A DNA stretch of 8,659 bases, from the NCBI GenBank assembly GCA_017411235.1, contig JAFPMR010000046.1, positions 1-8,659 of the forward strand, given 5' to 3'. The first letter of the stretch is position 1; each line of letters begins with the position of its first letter. Made by a program: the position numbers and the translations under genes. The notes beneath the pieces are model-generated. The model was not told the origin of the DNA. It saw only the letters and a list, made by a program, of their open reading frames with translations, and made no database searches. The DNA is from Bacilli bacterium (lineage in GTDB: Bacteria; Bacillota_I; Bacilli_A; RF39; UBA660). Shown here one piece after another: positions 1-5,578 of the stretch.

Positions 1-347
1 ACGAAGTTGATAATTATGATACTGAGATAACTACTACTACAAATAATGGTATTAAAACATTTAATATCAAGAACACCTTAAAGAATCAAAATCCTGATCC
101 TGGTAATAATCCAGATCCAGGTAATGACCCGGATCCTGGAACAGATCCAAATCCTGACCCAGGCAATGATCCTAATCCAGGAAACGATCCTGATCCAGAA
201 ATTAATGGTGGTATAACAACCAGTGATGAAAAAGAAGATGATGAACCATCTAATCCAACAACATCTACTGGTATAACAATGTTTATTCTAATAATTATTA
301 GTGCAATAATAGCAGTAATTAGTTATAAAAAAATCAAGAGTTTATAG
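1..347 (+). CDS. C-terminal end of a membrane-anchored surface protein with PDPGN-type repeat stalk (5' end outside window)
   Basis: The reading frame is open from the window edge (codons in register with base 3) and ends at TAG 345-347, giving 114 visible residues. In order they show: a short beta-type segment ending in FNIKNTL, which resembles the last strand of Cna-B-type surface modules; a Pro/Asp/Gly/Asn stalk of about six imperfect PDPGN-like units (bases 90-200); an acidic Ser/Thr stretch; NPTTSTG; a hydrophobic helix of about 20 residues; and a short basic tail (YKKIKSL). This is the order of a cell-wall or membrane anchor region. The motif before the helix is only a degenerate match to sortase signals (LPxTG/NPxTG), so anchoring may be by the membrane helix alone. 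It is the only + strand gene and converges on the gtrA-like gene, overlapping its 3' end by 14 bases. The function of the missing N-terminal part is unknown. Confidence 0.75.
   Translation, partial: EVDNYDTEITTTTNNGIKTFNIKNTLKNQNPDPGNNPDPGNDPDPGTDPNPDPGNDPNPGNDPDPEINGGITTSDEKEDDEPSNPTTSTGITMFILIIISAIIAVISYKKIKSL
90..200 (+). repeat. Imperfect 15-24 nt repeats coding a PDPGN stalk
   Basis: About six consecutive units encode PDPGN, PDPGN, PDPGT, PNPDPGN, PNPGN and PDPE, separated by Asn or Asp. Codons vary between units (cct/cca, ggt/gga/ggc, gat/gac), so the protein sequence seems better conserved than the DNA. Such Pro-rich stalks commonly hold a surface domain away from the wall. The repeat number could differ between strains, although the DNA divergence argues against frequent slippage. 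Confidence 0.7.
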
Positions 348-360
348 CTCTTGATTTTTT
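328..360. terminator. Bidirectional intrinsic terminator inside two convergent gene ends
   Basis: A perfect 13-bp inverted repeat, AAAAAATCAAGAG (328-340) and CTCTTGATTTTTT (348-360), flanks a 7-nt loop (341-347). It gives a U-tract in both directions. The loop holds the TAG stop of the + strand surface protein gene (345-347), and the left arm holds the TGA stop of the - strand gtrA-like gene (334-336). It should therefore end transcription of both convergent units. Confidence 0.85.
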
Positions 361-738
361 ATATACAAATTTTTCTCCTAAAATATAATTAATAATAACT
401 ACAATACCTAATACAATAGCTTTACTAATCATCTTATTTAAATGAATCAAATCAACAAATATTATTAATAAGAAGAAATCAATAAAGAAAGTAAAACCTC
501 TTGCAATAATATAATTAAACATCTCTTTTAATAATTCTTTCATGCTATCGCATTTACTTCTATATACAAAAAACTTATTACAAATATATGCTAATACCTT
601 AGTACTTAAAATAGCTATTACATTAGCTATTTTATATTTTAAACCTACTCTATTTAATAACCAGAAAAAACCTAAATGAAATAAAGTAGTTATAATTCCC
701 CATATTACATAGCGAATAAACTGTTTCTTTTCTTCCAT
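334..738 (-). CDS. GtrA-family membrane protein, putative lipid-linked sugar flippase
   Basis: This 134-residue protein has the usual GtrA-family length (about 120-150) and four predicted membrane helices, near residues 9-29, 36-55, 75-97 and 103-125. The family pattern is visible: F(I/L)RYxxxGxxxTxxHLxxFxLL at the N-terminus, a conserved NKFFVY after helix 2, and NYxxxxKFVYKK at the end. GtrA/GtcA proteins are thought to move polyprenyl-phosphate-linked sugars across the membrane for GT2/GT-C partners. It is the last gene of its unit: its ATG lies one base after the stop of the GT2 gene, so translation is probably coupled, with only a weak GGATAAG-like ribosome site in the upstream gene's last codons. 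It ends in TGA within the terminator stem. The family call is firm; the sugar carried cannot be read from sequence. Confidence 0.88.
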   Translation of the reverse strand: MEEKKQFIRYVIWGIITTLFHLGFFWLLNRVGLKYKIANVIAILSTKVLAYICNKFFVYRSKCDSMKELLKEMFNYIIARGFTFFIDFFLLIIFVDLIHLNKMISKAIVLGIVVIINYILGEKFVYKKSRAINS

Positions 739-739
739 A

Positions 740-1594
740 TTACTTATCCATTATTTGCTTTAATAATACTGCTAACAATCCTAAAGCAAATACTATTATT
801 GATACTAACAATCCACCTATACCAAGTATATAGCCAGCATGAATATTTAAGAAATGTGAAAATATAAAGCCAATGATGGAAAATATAACACAAACAACAG
901 CTAATAAACTAAATATCTTCAAAGGATTATAGTATATACAAGCTTCTAGAATATATTTAAGAGATCTAAATGAATCTCTAATTAACTTAATCTTTGATTT
1001 GCCTTCTCTTTTTCGATAAGTAATATCAACATATGTAACAAATCTATTATTCATTAAATAAGCTAATGTTTGAGAAGTAGTAAAACTAAAAGTATTACAT
1101 AATCTAGGAAAATACTGTACTACAGTACTCTTATCAAATATTCTTAAACCAGAATTAATATCTTTTATCTTTCTTCCAGATACCATTTCTACTAACATCT
1201 TTAATAACTTACGAAGAAAGTTTTTAAAGATGCTTTGTCTATAATACTTGCCAGTTCTAGCACCTATTACTAAATCAAAACCTTCTTCTTTTTTCTTAAG
1301 CATTTCTGGGACCATATCAAAAGGATATGTAGCATCAGCATCTGTTATAACTATAGTTTCATATTTAGCTTCAGAAATGCCTCTTTTCAAGGAAAAACCA
1401 TAACCCATATTATTAGGATTACTAATCACCTTAACACCACATTTCATAGCCACTTCTTTAGTATTATCACTAGAACAATCATCAACAACTATTATTTCAT
1501 AATCCTTAGTTTTCTTAAAAACCTTCTTTATTTCTTCAATAGTTTTCTTTAATGTCTTCTCTTCATTATAAGCAGGTATTACTACTGATATCAT
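740..1594 (-). CDS. GT2 glycosyltransferase (DPM1/GtrB-like polyprenyl-phosphate sugar synthase) with C-terminal membrane helices
   Basis: The first ~220 residues are a GT-A domain: SVVIPAYNEE at the start, VVDDCSSDNT (nucleotide site), then TDADATYP with the metal-binding DxD, and INSGLRIF in the acceptor region. Two hydrophobic helices follow (about residues 230-250 and 255-280), then KQIMDK. This is the layout of GtrB/CsbB/ArnC-like enzymes, which transfer a sugar from a nucleotide sugar to polyprenyl phosphate on the cytoplasmic face. I chose ATG 1594 (product MISVVIPAYNEE, 284 aa), as family members typically begin just before this strand; GGTGAT, complementary to the 16S tail, sits four bases upstream. 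GTG 1603 and ATG 1600 are in-frame alternatives (287 or 286 aa). The start lies inside the end of the GT-C gene (29-base overlap), and the stop is one base before gtrA. Sugar specificity is not determinable. Confidence 0.9.
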   Translation of the reverse strand: MISVVIPAYNEEKTLKKTIEEIKKVFKKTKDYEIIVVDDCSSDNTKEVAMKCGVKVISNPNNMGYGFSLKRGISEAKYETIVITDADATYPFDMVPEMLKKKEEGFDLVIGARTGKYYRQSIFKNFLRKLLKMLVEMVSGRKIKDINSGLRIFDKSTVVQYFPRLCNTFSFTTSQTLAYLMNNRFVTYVDITYRKREGKSKIKLIRDSFRSLKYILEACIYYNPLKIFSLLAVVCVIFSIIGFIFSHFLNIHAGYILGIGGLLVSIIVFALGLLAVLLKQIMDK

Positions 1595-3158
1595 CTTCAT
1601 CACCCGTCTTCTTTATTAATCTATTCATATTAAGTAGAATAAATAAACTTTGTAGAATATAAACATTTGCTAAATATCTATACCTAATAGCAAAGAATGC
1701 TGTCACATTAGTATAAACTACTCCACATAATACAATAATATAAACTAATAATATTATATGAATAATCATATTTAAATTATCTTTCTTCTTAATATTCTTT
1801 ATATATATAAACAAAGAAATAAAACTAAATATAATTGTAAAATACTTATATATAACTCTTATAATCTCATATCCTAAAGGATTATGATCTATCATTTTTT
1901 CAGCATATCTATAATCATTATAATAAACTACATATGCTTTATAATTATCATCATAATTAGAATTATCTAACTTTAATAAATCTTTCTTACTATAAGTCTT
2001 AACATTCTTATAACTAGATGTATACCCTATAGCTTTCACTAAACTACCAGGTAATTCAAGTATCTCTTTCTTAGTTGGCATATTTATATAAACTATAGGT
2101 ACAGATACTTCTTTCTCTAACTTACCTTCCTTAAATAATCTATCTATATCCTTGCTTAATTGATAAAAATATTCATTAGCTTCTTTACCATCTTTAAAGT
2201 CATACTTTTTATAAAGTATACTCCTAAAGAACCACATAATATCGCCATTATCAATTTCTTCTCCGGGTCCTCTTAAAGCTTTAGTATAAGACCTATCTAT
2301 TTCTTCCTTAGTATATTCAAATACATCTGATACTTCAGCTAACTTATAAAAAGTCGATCTAGGTATTGCTACTTTAGAAATTCTTTCATCATCTTTAATT
2401 TGCAGCACCTTATTATAAGCTTCTGTAAAATATGAATTCTCTACTTCACTATAAGTATAAATACCATAGTACTTATAATTAACAAAAGAAACTATATTAA
2501 GTAATAGAAGAATAACACCTAATGGTATTGAAACTCCTATTAAACGTTTATAACTAAACTTTTCTTTTAATTTATAAATTGCTAATAACACAATAACTAT
2601 ATATATCCAGATATTATCATTTCTTGTTAATATCATTAAACCAGATATTGTTCCTAGAATAACATAGTTAATATAATCTTCTTCCTTAGTAGCAACAATA
2701 TTAATCATTGTTGCTACAAATAGAATTAATTCAATAATAGAAATACTATTTATATATAGTCTTTGAAATAATTCACCAGAATATGTAACTGGATTAAATA
2801 AAAGAACTACATATATAAAAAATAAAAAGTACTTATTCTTTATAATATTTCTTAAAGAAGATAATAAATATAAATTACTTAAAATATATAAAATAGTTAA
2901 AAAACTACTATAAGACATCCTTAATAAACTAGCATAATATAAAACAAAAGAATATATATTTCCTTTAATTAAAGTAAATAAACTATAACCACCTAAGTAC
3001 CTACCATCAATTATAGATTCATACATCATCTTTACTAGATTATCATCATATTTTAAATTAATTAAGTAAAAAGAAGGTAGTTTAAAAGATAAAATAAAAC
3101 GTATTAAACTAATAAGTAATACAACTATAATAAACCAGTATTTTTTCAAGTATTTCAT
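1566..3158 (-). CDS. Polytopic membrane protein, putative GT-C-type glycosyltransferase
   Basis: The 530-residue integral membrane protein starts at ATG 3158 behind a strong AGAAGGAGG site. It has about seven hydrophobic helices in the N-terminal half (first near 7-25, last near 206-227), a large hydrophilic domain (about 228-433), and about three more helices (434-455, 463-482, 489-512). Just after helix 1 lies LKYDDNL (D38, D39). GT-C enzymes carry a catalytic or metal-binding acidic pair in the first extracytoplasmic loop, so these Asp residues are the candidate active site. A second charged motif, LTRNDNIW (178-185), falls between helices. The central soluble domain matches nothing I recognise. 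As first gene of a unit with a GT2 synthase and a GtrA flippase, it best fits the final transferase, moving the sugar from lipid carrier to an acceptor outside the cell. This role rests on topology, the DD motif and context; a polymerase or other carrier-lipid enzyme is the main alternative. Confidence 0.65.
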   Translation of the reverse strand: MKYLKKYWFIIVVLLISLIRFILSFKLPSFYLINLKYDDNLVKMMYESIIDGRYLGGYSLFTLIKGNIYSFVLYYASLLRMSYSSFLTILYILSNLYLLSSLRNIIKNKYFLFFIYVVLLFNPVTYSGELFQRLYINSISIIELILFVATMINIVATKEEDYINYVILGTISGLMILTRNDNIWIYIVIVLLAIYKLKEKFSYKRLIGVSIPLGVILLLLNIVSFVNYKYYGIYTYSEVENSYFTEAYNKVLQIKDDERISKVAIPRSTFYKLAEVSDVFEYTKEEIDRSYTKALRGPGEEIDNGDIMWFFRSILYKKYDFKDGKEANEYFYQLSKDIDRLFKEGKLEKEVSVPIVYINMPTKKEILELPGSLVKAIGYTSSYKNVKTYSKKDLLKLDNSNYDDNYKAYVVYYNDYRYAEKMIDHNPLGYEIIRVIYKYFTIIFSFISLFIYIKNIKKKDNLNMIIHIILLVYIIVLCGVVYTNVTAFFAIRYRYLANVYILQSLFILLNMNRLIKKTGDEDDISSNTCL

Positions 3159-3163
3159 CCTTA

Positions 3164-3174
3164 ACCCTCCTTCT
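3164..3174 (-). promoter_or_regulatory. Strong ribosome binding site of the GT-C gene
   Basis: The - strand reads AGAAGGAGGGT, followed by a few bases and ATG 3158. This is a near-complete match to the 16S anti-Shine-Dalgarno partner with good spacing, and it fixes the start of this gene and so the 5' end of the unit. Confidence 0.8.
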
Positions 3175-3180
3175 AAATAA

Positions 3181-3189
3181 ATTATATCA
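3181..3189 (-). promoter_or_regulatory. Extended -10 promoter of the glycosylation unit
   Basis: On the - strand this reads TGATATAAT, a perfect extended -10 (TGnTATAAT). No good -35 is seen at the usual distance, which extended -10 promoters can tolerate. The predicted start near 3174 would leave only about 16 bases before the ATG at 3158, just enough for AGAAGGAGG. The element lies directly downstream of the terminator of the preceding gene, so the two signals are packed into the 46 bases between genes. Confidence 0.65.
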
Positions 3190-3190
3190 T

Positions 3191-3218
3191 ATAAAAAAGA
3201 ACTATTATTTAGTTCTTT
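3191..3218 (-). terminator. Intrinsic terminator containing the stop codon of the 164-aa gene
   Basis: The arms AAAGAACT (- strand, from 3218) and AGTTCTTT (to 3196) form an 8-bp stem around a 7-nt loop (3204-3210), followed by a run of six T on the - strand. The TAA stop of the upstream gene (3205-3207) is inside the loop, so the last Arg-Thr-Lys codons form part of the stem. Confidence 0.8.
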
Positions 3219-3699
3219 GTTTTTCTTCTAATGCCCTATAAGCAGGTGGTTCTAATTTACCCATTTGGAACAATTGTAATCTTCTTCTCTTCTCTTTTAA
3301 GAAAGCACCTACTTCATCAGCTAATGAATCATCCATAGGTTCAATAGATCTACATAGATTATCCTTAGCTTCATAAGAAACAATTCTTCCCTGATCAAAT
3401 AACTGTCTTACATACAATTCTAGAGGAAATATTACTCTTCTATGTCCATATCCTACTATCTTTGTAATACCATTTTGATCATCTTTAGTTATTTGCATAT
3501 TAAGAACTCCAAGATGTAATTTTTCATCAGGACTTAGTCTTTTTAGTTTTCCATGACCAACTACTCTTTTACCATTAACCTTACTAGTATAGTCCTTATA
3601 TGTTTTTTCAAATACTTCACTAAAATGATCTCTTTCTATCTCATCATAGAAAATAATATCAGTAATAGAAAAATTACCATATTTTTCAGCCATAGACAT
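3205..3699 (-). CDS. Unrecognised soluble protein, 164 aa, single-gene unit
   Basis: I do not recognise this family. The product has no signal peptide or membrane helix and is rich in charged residues, so it is probably cytoplasmic. The N-terminus (SITDIIFYDEIERDHFSEVFEKTY) looks alpha/beta. The middle holds beta-like segments with a Gly/His/Arg pattern (VVGHGKLKRLS about 47-57, VGYGHRRVIFP about 83-93). The C-terminus is a long basic helix with KRRRLQLF, then a tail. The GHG and GYGHRR motifs might bind nucleic acid or a phosphate ligand, but that is a guess. I chose ATG 3699, with AAGAAGG eight bases upstream. GTG 3708 would place the ribosome site against the start codon, and ATG 3693 is a less well-spaced alternative. 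It is transcribed alone from its own promoter and ends in its own terminator. It lies between two surface-related units, without evidence that it belongs to either. Confidence 0.75.
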   Translation of the reverse strand: MSMAEKYGNFSITDIIFYDEIERDHFSEVFEKTYKDYTSKVNGKRVVGHGKLKRLSPDEKLHLGVLNMQITKDDQNGITKIVGYGHRRVIFPLELYVRQLFDQGRIVSYEAKDNLCRSIEPMDDSLADEVGAFLKEKRRRLQLFQMGKLEPPAYRALEEKQRTK

Positions 3700-3722
3700 A
3701 TTAAACACCTTCTTATACTATA

Positions 3723-3752
3723 ATTTTATTATTACCATAAATATGCTGTCAA
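3723..3752 (-). promoter_or_regulatory. Sigma-A type promoter of the 164-aa gene
   Basis: The - strand carries a perfect -35 TTGACA (3752-3747), an 18-base spacer and TAAAAT (3728-3723; 5 of 6 to the -10 consensus). The predicted start is near 3716, giving a leader of about 15 bases that contains AAGAAGG. A second -10-like TATAGT lies slightly downstream. The -35 coincides with one arm of an inverted repeat described separately. Confidence 0.65.
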
Positions 3753-3771
3753 CATTAAACACATATTGACA
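3747..3771. promoter_or_regulatory. Inverted repeat overlapping the -35: possible operator
   Basis: TGTCAA (3747-3752) and TTGACA (3766-3771) are perfect inverted copies 13 bases apart, and symmetry continues weakly inward (TGTCAAyAT on both sides). The arm centres are 19 bases apart, about two helical turns, a spacing that a dimeric repressor could use. One arm is also the -35 of the 164-aa gene. Chance occurrence in AT-rich DNA is possible, since TTGACA-like words are expected at promoters. Confidence 0.35.
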
Positions 3772-3840
3772 TTTAAACTATGCAACCAAAGTGTAAAATA
3801 TGCATTAATAATAAAACAAAAAGATTTACAATAGCTTCAT

Positions 3841-3868
3841 AAAAAAAGAAGGAATTATCTTCCTTCTT
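3841..3868 (-). terminator. Intrinsic terminator of the dockerin operon, with stop codon in the loop
   Basis: A perfect 9-bp stem on the - strand, AAGAAGGAA (3868-3860) and TTCCTTCTT (3854-3846), closes a 5-nt loop (3859-3855) and runs into a T-tract (complement of the A7 at 3841-3847). The TAA of the 70-aa gene (3855-3857) is in the loop, and its codons for Glu-Glu-Gly-Arg form the first arm. Confidence 0.85.
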
Positions 3869-4067
3869 CATTCATCATTTTTAAAGTCTCTACATCATTA
3901 TGAACTCTAGCAATTAATTCATTTTGATTATCTACTGTAGCACTAATTTTATCAATCTTATCATTAAGATTATTTACTTCTTTTTTAGTCTTACATAAAG
4001 CAACTATTAAAGCAATATTGATAATTAGTAAAACTACAACTAAAGCTATTAAAATCTTATTCTTCAT
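3855..4067 (-). CDS. Small single-helix membrane protein with coiled coil
   Basis: This 70-residue protein has a short basic N-terminus (MKNK), one strongly hydrophobic helix (about 5-25), then KTKK and a hydrophilic heptad-like segment (about 28-66; hydrophobic positions V31, L34, I38, I41 and so on) that should form a coiled coil. It could be a type II protein with the coil outside, or the coil could face the cytoplasm, since positive charge lies on both sides of the helix. Cys25 ends the helix, but VALC is not a good lipobox. It is the last gene of the dockerin unit: its ATG lies 11 bases inside the end of the preceding gene, with AAGG nine bases upstream. I know no named family for it. 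Context suggests an accessory role for the anchored surface protein, for example oligomerisation. Confidence 0.8.
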   Translation of the reverse strand: MKNKILIALVVVLLIINIALIVALCKTKKEVNNLNDKIDKISATVDNQNELIARVHNDVETLKMMNEEGR

Positions 4068-5391
4068 TTTTCTTAGCCTTCTTAGCTTTTTTCTTCTTTT
4101 TCTTATTTACAACCATTGCAACAATAGTTCCTAATAATAAAGCATTAACAATTAATGAAACAATAGCGATTGGTTTCCAAATGTTCTTAGAAGATTCCTT
4201 TTTATCATCTTTAACCTCTTCTTTTATTTCACCTTTTTTGAAAACATTAATTGTATAAGTTTTAACATCTCCGTTTTCTGCAGTTACTACTACTTTAACT
4301 TCATTATTACCAGGTTTTAATCCTTCATTTCCAGTAATACTAACTAAAGCTTGTTCTGAAGATGCTTTAGCATTAACTACTACACTATCAACATCTTCTT
4401 CAACTATTAAATCATATGTTAATTTATCTTTACTAAATGCTAGTTCATAACCTTCTACACTTAAACTAGCTAATTCATTATCAGCTGATAACTTACCATA
4501 ATTACCACTAGCATCAGCTCTAATAATTTTAATTGTATAAGTTCTCTTAGTTTGATTTTCAGCAGTTACTACTACACTAAATTCATTATTATAATCATTT
4601 AATGTTTTAGAACCAGTTCCAGAAACACTAGCTTTACTATCATTAGCAGTAGCTGAAATATTAACAGTAGATACATCATGTCCTACTTTTAAAGTATAAC
4701 TTGTTGTATTCTTATCAAAATCAATACTTCCAGCATCTACACTTAAACTCTTTAAAGTATTATCAGTATTTCTTTCATCTTCTTTAGTAATATTAATTGA
4801 ATATGTTTTTTTAGAACCATTTTCTGCAGTAACAACTACATTAAATGTATTCTTTCCATATTTTAAAGACTTACTACCAGTACCACTTACTTTTGCTGCA
4901 CTGTCTTCAGCAGAAGCAGCAATAGTAATTGAATTAGCTTTCGTAGTACCTAAACTATATGATGTTTTACCAGCACTAAATCCTGAAACTGAACTACCAT
5001 CTACAGATAATGATGATAGATTATTATTTCCTGATTTAGGTTTAGTAACATTAACAGTAACATAATATGTAGTCTTAATTGGTTCTTCATCAAATGTAGC
5101 AGCATCAACAGTTACAGTAATAGTTGCAGATCCAACACTAACACCAGTAACTGTTACTGTTGTAGATCCTTTCTCAACCCATTCTGATGACTTATTAATT
5201 GATGCTATACCATTATTATTTGATTTAAAAGTAACCTTACCAGCTGCATTATTAGCTGTAACAGTAAATGTAGCAGTCTTACCATTTTCAACTGAAATAG
5301 AAGTCTTATTTACTGTTACAGAACCAGCAGCAAATACCATAACTGGTAACATTAATATTAATGTAAATAATATTTTCTTTAATCCTTTCAT
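4057..5391 (-). CDS. Secreted, membrane-anchored protein with one BIG2-like and three cadherin-like domains
   Basis: The 444-residue protein has a signal peptide (residues 1-22; KKILFTLILMLPVMVFA with likely cleavage after FAA). A BIG2-type bacterial Ig-like domain follows (about 24-116; NKTSISVENGKTATFTV near its start, GVSVGSATITV near its end). Three tandem cadherin-like beta-sandwich domains come next (about 125-205, 208-292, 303-386), each with LxSLSVxG at the start and VVVTAENGxxKTYxINI at the end. A charged linker, a membrane helix (about 404-428) and a Lys-rich tail with KKKKKKAKKAKK close it. It should span the wall with its C-terminus in the cytoplasm; no LPxTG motif is present. GGAGG lies eight bases before ATG 5391, inside the last codons of the dockerin gene, and the start is one base after that gene's stop. 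Its N-terminal domain is a candidate partner for the neighbouring dockerin, but it does not look like a known cohesin. Confidence 0.85.
   Translation of the reverse strand: MKGLKKILFTLILMLPVMVFAAGSVTVNKTSISVENGKTATFTVTANNAAGKVTFKSNNNGIASINKSSEWVEKGSTTVTVTGVSVGSATITVTVDAATFDEEPIKTTYYVTVNVTKPKSGNNNLSSLSVDGSSVSGFSAGKTSYSLGTTKANSITIAASAEDSAAKVSGTGSKSLKYGKNTFNVVVTAENGSKKTYSINITKEDERNTDNTLKSLSVDAGSIDFDKNTTSYTLKVGHDVSTVNISATANDSKASVSGTGSKTLNDYNNEFSVVVTAENQTKRTYTIKIIRADASGNYGKLSADNELASLSVEGYELAFSKDKLTYDLIVEEDVDSVVVNAKASSEQALVSITGNEGLKPGNNEVKVVVTAENGDVKTYTINVFKKGEIKEEVKDDKKESSKNIWKPIAIVSLIVNALLLGTIVAMVVNKKKKKKAKKAKKNEE
4234..5019 (-). repeat. Three tandem cadherin-like modules (about 83 codons each)
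   Basis: Module 1 is about 5019-4777, module 2 about 4770-4516 and module 3 about 4485-4234. All share the pattern LxSLSV(D/E)G, F(S/D)xxxxxY(S/T/D)L, a run of alternating V/I, SGTGSK or ITGNEG, then N(E/T)FxVVVTAENGxxKTYTINI. Modules 1 and 2 resemble each other most (both SVSGTGSK/KVSGTGSK); module 3 is more acidic and diverged. They fit the cadherin-like beta-sandwich family common in Firmicutes surface proteins. Confidence 0.8.
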
Positions 5392-5392
5392 T

Positions 5393-5578
5393 TTAATTAC
5401 CTCCGTTCATAATGTAATTCTTAACTTTAACATAATCTAATGGTGATATCTGATCATCTTCATTATAATCAGCAGCCATCTTTTGTAACTCATCTGTAAT
5501 AATAGATGTTTCCATTATGTGGTTTTTAATTCTTACGTAATCTAATGGCGTGATATCTCCATCACCATTAACATCACC
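5393..5578 (-). other. Type I-like dockerin domain coding segment
   Basis: Two calcium-loop repeats are visible: DVNGDGDITPLD (residues 1028-1039) and DYNEDDQISPLD (1063-1074). Each has Asp/Asn/Asp at loop positions 1, 3, 5 and Asp at 12, followed by a YVxxKNxIM helix. Loop 2 has Asp in place of the usual Gly at position 6. Recognition residues after I8 are TP and SP in the two repeats, so the domain keeps the near-twofold symmetry that allows dual-mode binding in type I dockerins. The dockerin calls for a cohesin-bearing partner, which is not evident within this window. Confidence 0.9.

Noticed and set aside
90..200. CRISPR-like array
   Set aside because: The units are short, adjacent, in frame and code for a Pro/Asp/Gly stalk; there are no spacers.
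334..336. TGA read as Trp (Mollicutes code)
   Set aside because: Reading through would run into the terminator U-tract, TGG is used for Trp in the same operon, and the length at TGA matches the GtrA family.
1601..1603. GTG 1603 as start of the GT2 gene
   Set aside because: It has a poorer ribosome site and adds residues before the conserved MISVVIPAYNEE start; ATG 1594 fits the family better.
3706..3708. GTG 3708 as start of the 164-aa gene
   Set aside because: AAGAAGG would lie almost against the GTG, whereas it is eight bases from ATG 3699.
3766..3799. + strand promoter (TTGACA 3766 with TAAAAT 3794)
   Set aside because: The spacer is 22 bases and no + strand reading frame follows; the word is better explained as an arm of the inverted repeat.
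3990..4000. Lipobox at Cys25 of the 70-aa protein
   Set aside because: The residue before Cys is Leu (VALC), which is not accepted at the -1 position of lipoprotein signals.
5050..5330. Calling the N-terminal domain of the 444-aa protein a cohesin
   Set aside because: It is too short and has the BIG2 pattern rather than cohesin motifs; kept only as a hypothesis.
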